A stretch of DNA of 64,000 bases from Microbacterium paraoxydans (GTDB lineage: Bacteria; Actinomycetota; Actinomycetes; Actinomycetales; Microbacteriaceae). The DNA lies in contig NZ_JAIVLG010000001.1 in the NCBI RefSeq assembly GCF_020524545.1, positions 620,001 to 684,000 on the forward strand. The letters are read 5' to 3'. Below, in pieces: positions 19,659 to 30,709 of the stretch. The notes beneath the pieces are model-generated. The model did no database searches. It worked only from the letters and a program-made list of their open reading frames with translations, and was not told where the DNA came from. Positions within the stretch are counted from its first letter, which is position 1; every line of letters begins with the position of its first letter. A program made the translations under genes and the position numbers.

Positions 19659-20381
19659 ATGGGTGAACAGCCGGCGCGTGCCTGGCAGCTCGTACTCGAG
19701 CACATCGAACGCGACCTCCTCGACGGTCGCCTGGGCCCGGGGGACAGGCTCCCCTCGGAGCGAGATCTCGCAAGTGAGCTCGGTGTCGGACGCTCCAGCG
19801 TGCGCGAGGCGTTCCGCGTGCTCGAGGTGATGGGTCTCATCCGCACCGCGACCGGCTCCGGTCCGCAGTCCGGGGCCATCGTCATCGCGACGCCGACCGG
19901 GGGCATGTCGGCCCTGCTCCGGCTCCAGGTCGCAGCCCAGGGGTTCGCGCTGGATGATGTCGTCCGCACGCGGCTGGTGCTCGAAGACGCGGTGGTCTCC
20001 GAGATCGCGGCCTCTGCGGAGCGGGACACGGCGCACGCGCATCGGCTGCTCGAGGCGATGGAAGCCGCGGGCCTCACCCCCGCGGAGTTCCTCGCGCTCG
20101 ACGCCCAACTGCACCTCTCCCTCGCCGAGGCCAGCGGCAACACGGTCATCGCCGCGATGATGGCCGGCCTGCGTTCGTCCATCGAGTCCTACGTGCAGGC
20201 AGGGGTCGCCGCGATCACCGACTGGGACGCGATGGCGCAGCGGCTGCGCGCCGAACACCGGGCCCTGGTCGGGGCGATCGACGAGGGCGACGTCGCGGCC
20301 GCTCGCACCCTCGTCCACTCGCACATCACCGGCTACTACACGTCCGCGGGGCTGACCCGCGACCTTCATCCCCTGAACTGA
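19659..20381 (+). CDS. lldR: FadR-type GntR regulator, probable LldR
   Basis: A 240-residue regulator with an N-terminal winged helix ([29 protein letters not shown] spans about 28-56) and a C-terminal all-helical FCD ligand domain (about 85-225). Two LldR-type operators lie in its promoter, and lldD begins 10 bp after it. This supports autoregulation and lactate-responsive repression of the operon. The ATG is preceded by AGGAGGA. The name rests on context; a different hydroxy-acid inducer is possible. Confidence 0.88.
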   Translation: MGEQPARAWQLVLEHIERDLLDGRLGPGDRLPSERDLASELGVGRSSVREAFRVLEVMGLIRTATGSGPQSGAIVIATPTGGMSALLRLQVAAQGFALDDVVRTRLVLEDAVVSEIAASAERDTAHAHRLLEAMEAAGLTPAEFLALDAQLHLSLAEASGNTVIAAMMAGLRSSIESYVQAGVAAITDWDAMAQRLRAEHRALVGAIDEGDVAAARTLVHSHITGYYTSAGLTRDLHPLN

Positions 20382-20391
20382 GAGGCACACC

Positions 20392-21651
20392 ATGGTGCAG
20401 CGCCAGCTCCCGAATCCCGTCGAACTCCTCGACCTCATGAAGTTCAAGAAGCCGGAGCTCGACGGCCGCAAGCGCCGTCTCGATGCCGCGCTCACGATCG
20501 ACGACCTTCGTCTGATCGCCAAGCGCCGCACCCCCAAGGCCGCGTTCGACTACACCGACGGCGCCGCGGAAGGGGAACTCTCGCTCTCGCGCGCTCGGCA
20601 GGCGTTCCAGGACGTGGAGTTCCACCCCGGCATCCTGCGGCCCGCTCCTGACGTGGACACGAGCGTCGATATCCTCGGCGGACCCGCCGCGCTGCCCTTC
20701 GGGATCGCGCCCACGGGCTTCACCCGCTTGATGCAGACCGAGGGCGAGGTCGCCGGTGCCGGTGCCGCGGGCGCCGCGGGCATCCCGTTCACGCTCTCCA
20801 CGCTCGGCACCACATCGATCGAGGGAGTGAAGGCCGCGAACCCGCACGGGCGCAACTGGTTCCAGCTCTACGTCATGCGCGACCGGGAGATCTCGTACGA
20901 GCTCACCCGCCGCGCCGCGGCGTCCGGCTTCGACACCCTGCAGTTCACGGTGGACACTCCGGTTGCGGGTGCACGCCTGCGCGACAAGCGGAACGGCTTC
21001 AGCATCCCGCCGCAGCTCACTCTCGGCACGATCATCAACGCGATTCCGCGGCCGTGGTGGTGGTTCGATTTCCTGACGACGCCGAAGCTGGAGTTCGCCT
21101 CCTTGAGCACCACGGGCGGAACGGTCGGCGAGCTGCTGGACGCCGCGATGGACCCGACGATCAGCTACGACGACCTCGACGTCATCCGCGATATCTGGCC
21201 GGGGAAGATCGTGATCAAGGGCGTGCAGAACGTCGAGGACTCCGTGCGCCTGCGCGATGCCGGTGTCGACGGCATCGTGCTCTCGAACCACGGGGGACGA
21301 CAGCTCGATCGCGCGCCGATCCCGTTCCACCTGCTGCCCGAAGTGCGTCGGGCCGTCGGCGACGACTTCACGGTCATGATCGACACCGGCATCATGAACG
21401 GTGCCGACATCGTCGCGGCGGTGGCGCTGGGGGCGGACTTCACGCTGATCGGACGCGCGTACCTGTACGGCTTGATGGCGGGCGGGCGTCAGGGCGTCGA
21501 CCGGACGATCGCGATCCTGCGCAGTGAGATCGAGCGTACGATGCGTCTGCTGGGGGTGTCCACGCTCGCAGAGCTCGAACCGGGACACGTCACTCAGCTC
21601 ACGCGACTGGTTCCGGTGGGGCGAACGGCTACGGACGCTCTCGCGCGTTGA
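20392..21651 (+). CDS. lldD: L-lactate dehydrogenase, FMN type
   Basis: A 419-residue FMN-dependent alpha-hydroxy-acid dehydrogenase that oxidises L-lactate to pyruvate and feeds the quinone pool. The TIM barrel shows [11 protein letters not shown], then [16 protein letters not shown] and the catalytic His-Arg block SNHGGRQLD near residue 303. The extra N-terminal 45 residues are common in actinobacterial LldD. It is the second gene of the lldR operon. Confidence 0.92.
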   Translation: MVQRQLPNPVELLDLMKFKKPELDGRKRRLDAALTIDDLRLIAKRRTPKAAFDYTDGAAEGELSLSRARQAFQDVEFHPGILRPAPDVDTSVDILGGPAALPFGIAPTGFTRLMQTEGEVAGAGAAGAAGIPFTLSTLGTTSIEGVKAANPHGRNWFQLYVMRDREISYELTRRAAASGFDTLQFTVDTPVAGARLRDKRNGFSIPPQLTLGTIINAIPRPWWWFDFLTTPKLEFASLSTTGGTVGELLDAAMDPTISYDDLDVIRDIWPGKIVIKGVQNVEDSVRLRDAGVDGIVLSNHGGRQLDRAPIPFHLLPEVRRAVGDDFTVMIDTGIMNGADIVAAVALGADFTLIGRAYLYGLMAGGRQGVDRTIAILRSEIERTMRLLGVSTLAELEPGHVTQLTRLVPVGRTATDALAR

Positions 21652-21669
21652 GAGGCTGAGTCCGCGCGC

Positions 21670-22515
21670 TCACCGGGCCTGCGGGGCGACCGCTCGGCGT
21701 CGTGGCGGCCACGGAACCAGCATCGACGTCGTCCGGCGATACTCCGCGTAGGCCGGGTACTTCGACGCCGTGATCGACTCGGTGAAGATCGTCGAGCCGA
21801 TGAAGAGCACCGTGAGCAGCGCAGGGCCGATGATCGTCGGATTCAGGACTCCGCCGATCACGCCCGCACCGGCCGTGGCGGCGGCCGTCGCGCCGATCGC
21901 GTAGAAAGCCCACCATTGCGCCTGCTCGAAGAAGAAGTTCGGGTGTCGGCTGTAACGGAACAGCCCGGTGGTGGCGAAACCGGGGGAGAGGGAGCCGCCG
22001 GCCTGCTTCTTGCGCTGATGGAACGTCCACTGCTGCTGGTCCGCGACCGTCTCCCCGATCAGGAAGGCGAGGAACGCCGTGATGAAGAGCACGTCCCATC
22101 CCGTGAGGGCCGAAGGGTGCTGCGCGGCCACGAGCGCGGGCAGGGTGATGAGCACGAGAAGCGTCATCTGGTAGCCGATGATGAACAGCACGTTGAAGAC
22201 CTGGAACTGCCAGGGGTGCATCCGTGCGCGCAGGATCGCCCACCGGTAGTCCTCCATGCCCGTGTAGCCGCCCTTGCGCGCGAAGTTGAAGGTCAGGCGG
22301 GCGCCCCACGCGGTCGCGAGCACACCCATCAGCACGATGCGTGCGGTCCCGTCGCCCTGAGCGAAGGCACCGGCGACGAAGATCCACACATAGGCCACGG
22401 GCACGATCGACCACGCGCGATCGACCCACGAGGTGTCGCGGGTGAGCAGCGACAGGATCCAGCAGGCCGCGCTGGTGGCCGCGGCGACGACGATCACGAT
22501 CAGCATGGCGTCCAT
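21670..22515 (-). CDS. DUF1295 membrane protein, steroid 5-alpha-reductase fold
   Basis: A 281-residue protein with about seven transmembrane segments. The C-terminal block FATTGLFRYSRHPNFFFEQAQWW is the DUF1295/ICMT-like signature (family motif RHPNY/F). On the minus strand TAGCAT at 22522-22527 is followed by six bases and the ATG, so the mRNA is probably leaderless. Members reduce or methylate lipid substrates; no substrate can be assigned here. Confidence 0.88.
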   Translation of the reverse strand: MDAMLIVIVVAAATSAACWILSLLTRDTSWVDRAWSIVPVAYVWIFVAGAFAQGDGTARIVLMGVLATAWGARLTFNFARKGGYTGMEDYRWAILRARMHPWQFQVFNVLFIIGYQMTLLVLITLPALVAAQHPSALTGWDVLFITAFLAFLIGETVADQQQWTFHQRKKQAGGSLSPGFATTGLFRYSRHPNFFFEQAQWWAFYAIGATAAATAGAGVIGGVLNPTIIGPALLTVLFIGSTIFTESITASKYPAYAEYRRTTSMLVPWPPRRRAVAPQAR

Positions 22516-22521
22516 GTCGCC

Positions 22522-22527
22522 ATGCTA
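22522..22527 (-). promoter_or_regulatory. -10 element of the DUF1295 gene, leaderless
   Basis: TAGCAT on the minus strand lies six bases before the ATG at 22515. Confidence 0.55.
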
Positions 22528-22568
22528 GGGCCAGGCGGCGACGTCGCGCCGTGCGACACCGCGGCGGA

Positions 22569-23324
22569 TCAGAGGGTACGCAGGAGCGCGTCGAGCTTGT
22601 CGGCCGTGTCTTCCCAGCCCTCGACAGCGACCGACGGCACCCCGATCGCGAGGACCGGGTAGTCGTTCCCGCCCTCGTCGAGCCGGTCGCCGTAGAACAG
22701 CATGTCCGTGAGCGCGATCCCGGTGTGGGCGGCGAGCTGGGTCATCCCGAAGGCCTTGTCGATACCGGCGCGGGTGATGTCGATCGAGGTCGACCCGCCC
22801 GAGCGCACCTCGAGGCCGGGAAGGCGAGCGGCTACCGCATCCCGCAGAGCCGCGCGCTTCGCGCCGGTCGGATCCCAATCGTGCTTGGCTTCTCGCGGGG
22901 CGCGCTGGCCCAGTGCGGAGAAGGTGATCTGCGATCCGCGGTCCTCGAGGATCTCTCCCCACGGGTCAGCCTCCCAGAGGCCGAGACGCTCAGCCTCTTC
23001 CCGCAGAGCCGTCAGCGCCGCCTGCTTCTCCTCGTCGCTGAGGTCGTGGGCGTAGACGGGGACGAAGTCCGCTCCGTCGTGACGGAGGTAACGTGTCCCG
23101 CAGGTCGGCAGCAAGTGGAGTCGCGAGAGCACAGCGGCGTCCGCATCACCGAGGTGGGCGACGACCTGCGAGCGGAACTGCGCTTCGTTGCCGCCCGAGA
23201 TGATCGCGACGTCGACCGTACGCAGCAGGGCTCGCAGCTGCTCGGCGATGCGCGGGTCGATCACTCCCTTGGAGGGCGCGAGCGTGTCGTCGAGATCGAA
23301 GGCGACGAGGACGGGCGTGATCAT
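22569..23324 (-). CDS. HAD-IIB hydrolase, phosphomannomutase-like
   Basis: A 251-residue HAD protein. Motif I is FDLDDTLAPS with Asp10 and Asp12, the cap is of C2b type, and the terminal motif reads FYGDRLDEGGNDYPV. The IDITRAGIDKAFG segment resembles eukaryote-type phosphomannomutases and sugar phosphatases. The start overlaps the stop of the VanZ gene by four bases. The activity is uncertain between phosphomannomutase and sugar phosphatase. Confidence 0.82.
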   Translation of the reverse strand: MITPVLVAFDLDDTLAPSKGVIDPRIAEQLRALLRTVDVAIISGGNEAQFRSQVVAHLGDADAAVLSRLHLLPTCGTRYLRHDGADFVPVYAHDLSDEEKQAALTALREEAERLGLWEADPWGEILEDRGSQITFSALGQRAPREAKHDWDPTGAKRAALRDAVAARLPGLEVRSGGSTSIDITRAGIDKAFGMTQLAAHTGIALTDMLFYGDRLDEGGNDYPVLAIGVPSVAVEGWEDTADKLDALLRTL

Positions 23325-23797
23325 GGTGTCTCCAGCCTAGAAGGTGGGCGTGGCGAGGTTCGCGGGGCGAACAGCAGGGTGCACATCACCGCGAGCGCCA
23401 CACCGAACGAGGCGCCGGTGGAGTTGGCCAGGACGTCGGTGAGGGTCGCCGCGCGATGGGGCAGAGCGAGGCGCTGCACGGTCTCGATCGCCAGGGACAG
23501 CGTCGGTCCGACCAGCAGCGCGAGAGGCCAGACGCGACGGGGGAGCAGCACGAACGCGAGGACGCCGACCGGGATGAAGACGATGATGTTCGCCAGGATC
23601 TCGAGACGGGTGAAGTCCAGCGACGCCCAACCCAGACGATGGGCCGTGCCGAGGATCACGTCGAGCAGATTGGGCATCGTGTCCTCGACGCGCGAGGGCG
23701 TCAGAGTGAGCGCCGCGAGGGCGAGGAGGAAGGGGATGCCGAGGGCGAGCGCCCAGGCGCGGGTGTAACGGCGCGGCGGCGGGAGCAGAGACTCCAT
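23321..23797 (-). CDS. VanZ family membrane protein
   Basis: A 158-residue protein with four predicted transmembrane segments and the VanZ-like block NIIVFIPVGVLAF plus SLAIETVQ. The ATG at 23797 is preceded by GAAGGGA. A longer reading starting at 23863 would run into the hairpin beside tRNA-Pro, so I prefer the shorter form. VanZ relatives are linked to teicoplanin resistance or to unknown envelope functions. It is translationally coupled to the HAD gene. Confidence 0.82.
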   Translation of the reverse strand: MESLLPPPRRYTRAWALALGIPFLLALAALTLTPSRVEDTMPNLLDVILGTAHRLGWASLDFTRLEILANIIVFIPVGVLAFVLLPRRVWPLALLVGPTLSLAIETVQRLALPHRAATLTDVLANSTGASFGVALAVMCTLLFAPRTSPRPPSRLETP

Positions 23798-23828
23798 GCG
23801 TTCCCTTCGTGCGCGAAGCCGATACAGA

Positions 23829-23854
23829 GAAGGCCGCCCCTGAGGGCGGCCTTC
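23829..23854. terminator. hairpin downstream of tRNA-Pro
   Basis: An 11-bp stem (GAAGGCCGCCC with its complement) and a four-base loop lie ten bases beyond the tRNA 3' end on the minus strand. There is no strong T-run, so it may act as terminator or processing signal. Confidence 0.55.
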
Positions 23855-23862
23855 CGGTGTCA

Positions 23863-23940
<78 letters not shown>

Positions 23941-23996
23941 TTTGCAACCCTCCGAGTCTACAGGGAAATGCTCCGTGCGCCGAATCGAGGCCGGGA

Positions 23997-24938
23997 TCAG
24001 CCCTGTGCCGTCAGCGTGAGCAGTGTCGCCTCGGGGCGGCACGCGAAGCGGACGGGAGCGTAGATGGAGTGACCGCAGCCTGCACTGACGTTGAGCGGCA
24101 CCGTGCGTCCGCCGTGCGACCAGGTACTGAGGCCCTTGGCCTGCTTGAGCGGGATGTCGCAGTTCGCGACAAGAGCGCCGTAGCCGGGAAGGCAGACCTG
24201 CCCGCCGTGCGTGTGACCGCCGAGGACCGCATCGGCACCGAGGTCGACGAAACCGTTGAGCACGCGCTGATAGGGCGCGTGGGTGACGCCCAGCAACGGC
24301 GTCGAGGCATCGCGCGGGCCGAGGGCGTCGATCGCGTCGGGGAGCACGTCGAGGCGGTCCCAGTCCCGGTGCGCATCATTCACGCCGAACGCGTCGACCG
24401 CCGTGCCGGCGATGGTGAGGCGCACCGCCGCGTTGTTGAGATCGCTCCAGCCGAGCTCTTCGGTGAAGTAGCGGTCCATCGCGTCGGTGTCCAGTGGCGT
24501 CGGTTCGCGGTGCTTCGTGGACGGGCCGAGGAAGTAGCGCAGCGGGTTGCGCGGGGAGGGAGCGGTGACGTCGTTCGAGCCGTGCACGAAGACGCCGGGA
24601 ATACCGGCCAGCGGATCGAAGGCCCGGCGGATGCCGGCCAGGCCGTCGAGGTGGCCGAGGTTGTCGCCGGTGTTGACGATCAGATCGGGCTTCAGCTCCG
24701 CGAGCGATGCCAGCCAATCCTGCTTTCGATGCTGCCACGGCGCCATGTGCGCATCCGAGAGGTGCAGGATGCGGATCGGGGCTGAACCGGCGGGGAGGGC
24801 GGGGGAGGTGGCTTCGCGCACCGTGAACAGGTAGCGCTCGATGCCGATGCCCCAGACGGTGGCGGCAGCACCGACGGCCCCCACCGCGCCGAGCGCGATG
24901 AGGGCCGGGTGGGCCGTGCGGCGAGAGGCTACTCGCAC
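23997..24938 (-). CDS. membrane-anchored metallophosphoesterase
   Basis: A 313-residue calcineurin-like phosphoesterase. One N-terminal transmembrane segment (about 10-30) is followed by the metal-binding motifs [19 protein letters not shown] and [10 protein letters not shown] place the start at GTG 24938, which overlaps the end of the PBP gene by ten bases; an upstream extension would run further into that gene. The substrate is unknown; relatives hydrolyse UDP-diacylglucosamine-like lipids or nucleotides. Confidence 0.87.
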   Translation of the reverse strand: MRVASRRTAHPALIALGAVGAVGAAATVWGIGIERYLFTVREATSPALPAGSAPIRILHLSDAHMAPWQHRKQDWLASLAELKPDLIVNTGDNLGHLDGLAGIRRAFDPLAGIPGVFVHGSNDVTAPSPRNPLRYFLGPSTKHREPTPLDTDAMDRYFTEELGWSDLNNAAVRLTIAGTAVDAFGVNDAHRDWDRLDVLPDAIDALGPRDASTPLLGVTHAPYQRVLNGFVDLGADAVLGGHTHGGQVCLPGYGALVANCDIPLKQAKGLSTWSHGGRTVPLNVSAGCGHSIYAPVRFACRPEATLLTLTAQG

Positions 24939-27487
24939 GTCACTCGCACGGCGGTGGACTTGCTCGTGGCGGTACCGGGGGCCGGATCCGTGGAGCTCAC
25001 GACCGCGGTCGGCGGGTTGCACGAGTTGTCGAAGTCGATCGACGTGAAGCCGGCCGCGCCCAGTGCGGCTGCCGCGTCCGCGCGGGACATCCCGGCCAGG
25101 TTCCCTGGAACCGTGGTCCCTTGCCCGTTGCTGGGGGAGATGGTCACGGTCGTGCCTCCGGCGGCCTGCCCGGAGGGATCTTGGGCGACGACGATGTTCG
25201 TCGGCTGGTCGCTGTCGACCGCGGGGCCTTCAGCGACCGAGAAGCCGCGGCTCTCCAGCGTCGACCGTGCTTCGTCCATCGTCATCCCGACGACGTTCGG
25301 CACCTCGGTCAGCACCCGCCGGGTCAGGTTGTTGTCGGGGCGGGGGAAGGCGTCTCCGCCGTAGGCGCCGTTGGCCGCAGCCTGAGCCGCCTTCGCCAGC
25401 GGGTATCGCATGTTGTTGAGCTGATAGTTCCCCGCCCACTTCTGGTAGATGTCGCTCTGGCCCTTCCAGCGCCCGGCCCAGACCGCGGACGTGACCTTGG
25501 TGCTGGACTCGATCATCATGGTCGACCAGCGGTCGTGAGTTCCGGTCTTGCCGATGAGCGGGGTTCCGTCGTAAGGGTTCGCATCCCGTCCGGTACCGCC
25601 GTTCATCACGCCCTGGAGGGCGTATGCCGCGGTCGCCGCGACCTCCTTCGAGATGACGCCGTCGGTGCAGGAGGACGCAGGGAGCTCGCGGTCCTTGCCG
25701 TCGGGGCCGACCACGCGATCGATCGCGCGCGGCGTGCAGTACTTCCCGCCGCTGGCGACCGTGGCGTAGGCGTTGGCCATGGCGATCGGAGAGATGTTCT
25801 TGGGACCGAGCACGTCGTACGGCACGTTCTCGTCCGTGACCTTCTTGCCGCTGGCGAGCGTGACGCCCATCCGGTCGGCGACCTGGTTGATCTCGCAGAT
25901 GTCCAGCTTCGAGGCCATCGCGAAGAAGCCGCTGTTCAAGGACTGTCGGGTGAAGTCCATGACGCTCCCGGTGTAGCCGCCTCCGCCGCCGAAGTTGCCG
26001 ATCTCCTTCGTATTGGTGGTCTGCGGGCTCTCGCACACCGGGATCTTGAGGTTGGTCTGCACCCGCCCGTTGATCACCTCATTGACGGAGTGGCCCTTCT
26101 CGAGCCAGTCGATCAATGTGAAGAGCTTGTAGACGGAGCCGACCTGGAATCCGCCCGAGTTCCCGTGCTCCATGTCCCCGGCGAAGACCAGCGAGCTCTT
26201 GGCCTGATCATCCGTGGTGGTCTCATCGAACTGCGTGTTCTGCGTGATCGACAGGATGCGTCCCGTGCCGACCTCGATCGAGACTCCTGCGGCACCGAAG
26301 TAGTCGTTGTCGTAGTTGGCAGGCACGATGTCCTTCATCGCCTGCGCGGCGGGGTCCTGGATGCGGTAGTCCAGTGAGGTGTAGATCTTGAGTCCGCCGC
26401 GACGGAGCAGGTCGGCCCGATCCTGCGGCTCCTCGCCGAAGGCCTCGTCGTTCAGCACGATCGACTTCACGTACTGGCAGAAGTAGGCGTTGGCGCCTGC
26501 GGAGGCGCAGCCCTGCGTGGGCGGGTTCAGTACGGGCGTGATCTCGGACGCATCCGCCTCGTCGTACTGCGCCTGGGTGATCTTGCCGTCCGCGAGCATG
26601 CGGCCGAGCACGTAGTGACGACGATCCTTCGTGAGGGCGTATCCACTCTCGGCGGTGTTGAGCGCCTCGCCGTCCGAGTTCGTGACGGTTCCCTCGGGCT
26701 TGTCGATGCGATACGTGTTGGGGTTCTGGACGATTCCGGCCAGCGTCGCGGCCTGCGCGACCGTGAGCTTCGCCGACGTCGTGTTGAAGTAGTAGTTGGC
26801 CGCGGCCTCGATGCCGTAGACCGTTCCGCCGAAGTTGGCGATGTTGAGGTATCCGAGGAGGATGTCGTTCTTCGAGTAGTCCTTCTCGATCTGGATCGCG
26901 TAGCGCATCTCCTGGAGCTTGCGCTCGATGCCGTCGGCACCCGTCGCGTTGGTGGCGTCCTTCCAGCACTGCTGCAGATCCTCGGTGTGCGTCTCGGAGG
27001 TCGTGTCGACCTTCTGCTCGCATTCCTGGATCAGCACATTCTTCACGTACTGCTGGCTGATGGTCGACGCGCCGCGGCTGGAGGTGCCGCGCACGTTGTC
27101 GATCAGGGCCTTCACCGTCGCGCCGACGTTGACGCCGCCATGGCTGTAGAAGCTCTTGTCCTCACTGGACAGGATCGCGTCGTAGAGCACGGGGGAGACC
27201 TGCTCATACGTCACGGGCACGCGATTCTGCTCGTAGAACGAGGCGAGGGCGACGTTCTTGCCCTCCGGAGTCGTGGCGTAGATCGTGGACTGCTCCATCG
27301 GCGTGCTCGGGTTGAGGTTCTCGGGCAGCTGATCGAAGAGCGTGAGGGCTTGGGTGCCGGCGAGGCCCGTCATCGTGAGGACGGGCGTGACGCTCGCTGC
27401 GACCAGGAGTCCGGCGACGGCGCTCAGGCCGACGAGCCCGACGAGTCCGCCGAGCACGCCTCTCACCGTGCGATTCTTTTGGGGCAT
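24929..27487 (-). CDS. bifunctional penicillin-binding protein with PASTA domains
   Basis: An 852-residue class A PBP: cytoplasmic start, one transmembrane segment (about 12-38), glycosyltransferase GT51 domain (about 75-260, with SSEDKSFYSHGG), then a transpeptidase domain. The nucleophile is Ser451 in GSVYK, and KTGTHDRW gives the third motif. Two PASTA repeats close the protein (about 720-790 and 792-852). It polymerises and crosslinks peptidoglycan. TACGAT at 27495-27500 (minus) precedes the ATG by seven bases, suggesting a nearly leaderless mRNA. It heads an operon with the phosphoesterase gene. Confidence 0.95.
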   Translation of the reverse strand: MPQKNRTVRGVLGGLVGLVGLSAVAGLLVAASVTPVLTMTGLAGTQALTLFDQLPENLNPSTPMEQSTIYATTPEGKNVALASFYEQNRVPVTYEQVSPVLYDAILSSEDKSFYSHGGVNVGATVKALIDNVRGTSSRGASTISQQYVKNVLIQECEQKVDTTSETHTEDLQQCWKDATNATGADGIERKLQEMRYAIQIEKDYSKNDILLGYLNIANFGGTVYGIEAAANYYFNTTSAKLTVAQAATLAGIVQNPNTYRIDKPEGTVTNSDGEALNTAESGYALTKDRRHYVLGRMLADGKITQAQYDEADASEITPVLNPPTQGCASAGANAYFCQYVKSIVLNDEAFGEEPQDRADLLRRGGLKIYTSLDYRIQDPAAQAMKDIVPANYDNDYFGAAGVSIEVGTGRILSITQNTQFDETTTDDQAKSSLVFAGDMEHGNSGGFQVGSVYKLFTLIDWLEKGHSVNEVINGRVQTNLKIPVCESPQTTNTKEIGNFGGGGGYTGSVMDFTRQSLNSGFFAMASKLDICEINQVADRMGVTLASGKKVTDENVPYDVLGPKNISPIAMANAYATVASGGKYCTPRAIDRVVGPDGKDRELPASSCTDGVISKEVAATAAYALQGVMNGGTGRDANPYDGTPLIGKTGTHDRWSTMMIESSTKVTSAVWAGRWKGQSDIYQKWAGNYQLNNMRYPLAKAAQAAANGAYGGDAFPRPDNNLTRRVLTEVPNVVGMTMDEARSTLESRGFSVAEGPAVDSDQPTNIVVAQDPSGQAAGGTTVTISPSNGQGTTVPGNLAGMSRADAAAALGAAGFTSIDFDNSCNPPTAVVSSTDPAPGTATSKSTAVRVTCE

Positions 27488-27576
27488 ACGCTTGATCGTA
27501 GGGGAGTTCCCTGAATACCGCCTTTGACGAGCCCGACGCGGAATGACGGCGTCGTGCCCTGATCGACAGGAGTGCC

Positions 27577-27801
27577 ATGACCACGTGGGAGTACCTCACC
27601 ACGCCGCTGCTGATCCACAACACCGCGGCGATCCTCAACAACTGGGGCAAGCAGGGCTGGGAGCTCGTGCAGGTCGTGCAGGGCCCGGAAGGCGGGCTCG
27701 TCGCCTACCTGAAGCGCCCCGTGACGGCCGACGCTTCGGCGAACGCCGGTCTCGCCGCCGCGGAGCAGGCCGCCCGCCAGTTCGAGGGAGAGCAGGCATG
27801 A
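27577..27801 (+). CDS. DUF4177 domain protein
   Basis: A 74-residue protein starting MTTWEYLTTPLL with the WGKQGWELV motif of DUF4177. The ATG is preceded by GACAGGAG. It overlaps the RidA gene by four bases, and this two-gene arrangement is common in actinobacteria. The function is unknown. Confidence 0.85.
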   Translation: MTTWEYLTTPLLIHNTAAILNNWGKQGWELVQVVQGPEGGLVAYLKRPVTADASANAGLAAAEQAARQFEGEQA

Positions 27802-28256
27802 CCGTCTCCTCCCGTCTCGCCGAGCTCGGCATCGAGCTGCCCGCGGTCGCCGCGCCGGTGGCCGCCTATGTGCCCGCCGTCGTGCACGGCGGTCTCGTGT
27901 ACACCTCGGGGCAGCTGCCGTTCACCGAGGGGGCGCTCCCCGCCGTGGGCAAGGTCGGTGCGGAGGTCTCGGCCGACGACGCGAAGACCTATGCGCGGAC
28001 GTGCGCGCTGAACGCCCTCGCAGCGGCGTCGGATGCCGCGGGCGGACTCGACCGCATCGCGGGTGTGCTCCGGGTGGGTGGCTTCGTCGCCTCCGCCGAG
28101 GGGTTCACCGGCCAGCCCGGCGTCATCAACGGTGCCAGCGACGTGCTCGGAGAGATCTTCGGGGATGCCGGACGCCACGCCCGCGCGGCCGTCGGCGTCG
28201 CAGAGCTTCCCCTCGGCAGCCCGGTCGAGGTCGAGGTGACCTTCCGCCTCGCCTGA
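27798..28256 (+). CDS. RidA family protein
   Basis: A 152-residue YjgF/RidA-fold protein. RidA enzymes deaminate reactive enamine and imine intermediates. The core shows GLVYTSGQLPF near 30-40. In this subfamily the canonical catalytic Arg near the C terminus appears to be replaced (the block reads RHARAAVGVAELPLGSPVEVE), so the arginine of GRHARA may serve instead. The gene is translationally coupled to DUF4177. Confidence 0.88.
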   Translation: MTVSSRLAELGIELPAVAAPVAAYVPAVVHGGLVYTSGQLPFTEGALPAVGKVGAEVSADDAKTYARTCALNALAAASDAAGGLDRIAGVLRVGGFVASAEGFTGQPGVINGASDVLGEIFGDAGRHARAAVGVAELPLGSPVEVEVTFRLA

Positions 28257-28281
28257 TCCTGCCGCCCGCGCTCCGTGCCGG

Positions 28282-28327
28282 GATCGAAAACGCGCCTCCC
28301 GGAAGCCCGGGAGGCGCGTTTTCGATC
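28282..28327. terminator. bidirectional terminator between ridA and acs
   Basis: A perfect 21-bp stem (28282-28302 with 28307-28327) with a four-base loop. AAAA on the left and TTTT on the right of the stem base give an intrinsic terminator in both directions between convergent genes. Confidence 0.9.
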
Positions 28328-28340
28328 TTTCAGGACGGGG

Positions 28341-30308
<1,968 letters not shown>

Positions 30309-30469
30309 CGGCAGGCGCTCCTTTGCGGCATTCGGTCGTTCGAGCATGGTCGTGGGGTGGACGACCAGGTCAGGGTGAATCTATCCTCGTGGACTCCCCT
30401 CGCATACTGCCGAAAGTCGGTAGTGGTTTCGGTTTTGTGAGGGCGCCTGCCATGCGTACACTCGACGAC

Positions 30470-30570
30470 AGCCGAAATCTCATTCCGGCCTTGGTGCGCC
30501 CGATTCCCCCAATCGTGGCTCACCGTGGGCGGCACCTCATTCCCCCCGTGAGGTGCCGCCCATTTCGGCT
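30470..30570. repeat. multi-stem palindrome upstream of acs and tadA
   Basis: Outer arms AGCCGAAAT (30470-30478) and ATTTCGGCT (30562-30570) pair perfectly. Inside is a 13-bp stem, GGGCGGCACCTCA at 30527-30539 with its complement at 30549-30561, and a five-base hairpin CGATT/AATCG at 30501-30515. The fold is a three-way junction. Confidence 0.7.
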
Positions 30571-30697
30571 TGGGAGCGCTCTCTCATCGGCTCCCGCGAC
30601 GCGCGATCGGCTTCTGCACTGGCTCCATCGGACGCCACTTCTGCACAGAGGCCGCATCGCGCCCGCAAGACGAGGCACTCGTCCCGGTGGCGCGGCC

Positions 30698-30703
30698 TAG
30701 CGT
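30698..30703 (+). promoter_or_regulatory. -10 element of the tad cluster, leaderless
   Basis: TAGCGT is followed by six bases and the ATG of tadA at 30710. Confidence 0.55.
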
Positions 30704-30709
30704 CGCGGT

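Larger units (their letters stand above)
30309..30709. promoter_or_regulatory. acs-tadA divergent intergenic region
   Basis: This 401-bp stretch carries no credible gene. On the minus strand TAGATT at 30378-30383 could be the acs -10 element. On the plus strand TAGCGT at 30698-30703 serves tadA. The middle holds the palindrome at 30470-30570. Partly similar GTTTCGG and CCGAAA words recur at 30409-30436 and could be operator halves. Confidence 0.45.

Noticed and set aside
30323..30700. A 125-codon open frame in the acs-tadA gap
   Set aside because: It crosses the palindrome and has no promoter, Shine-Dalgarno or protein-like composition.
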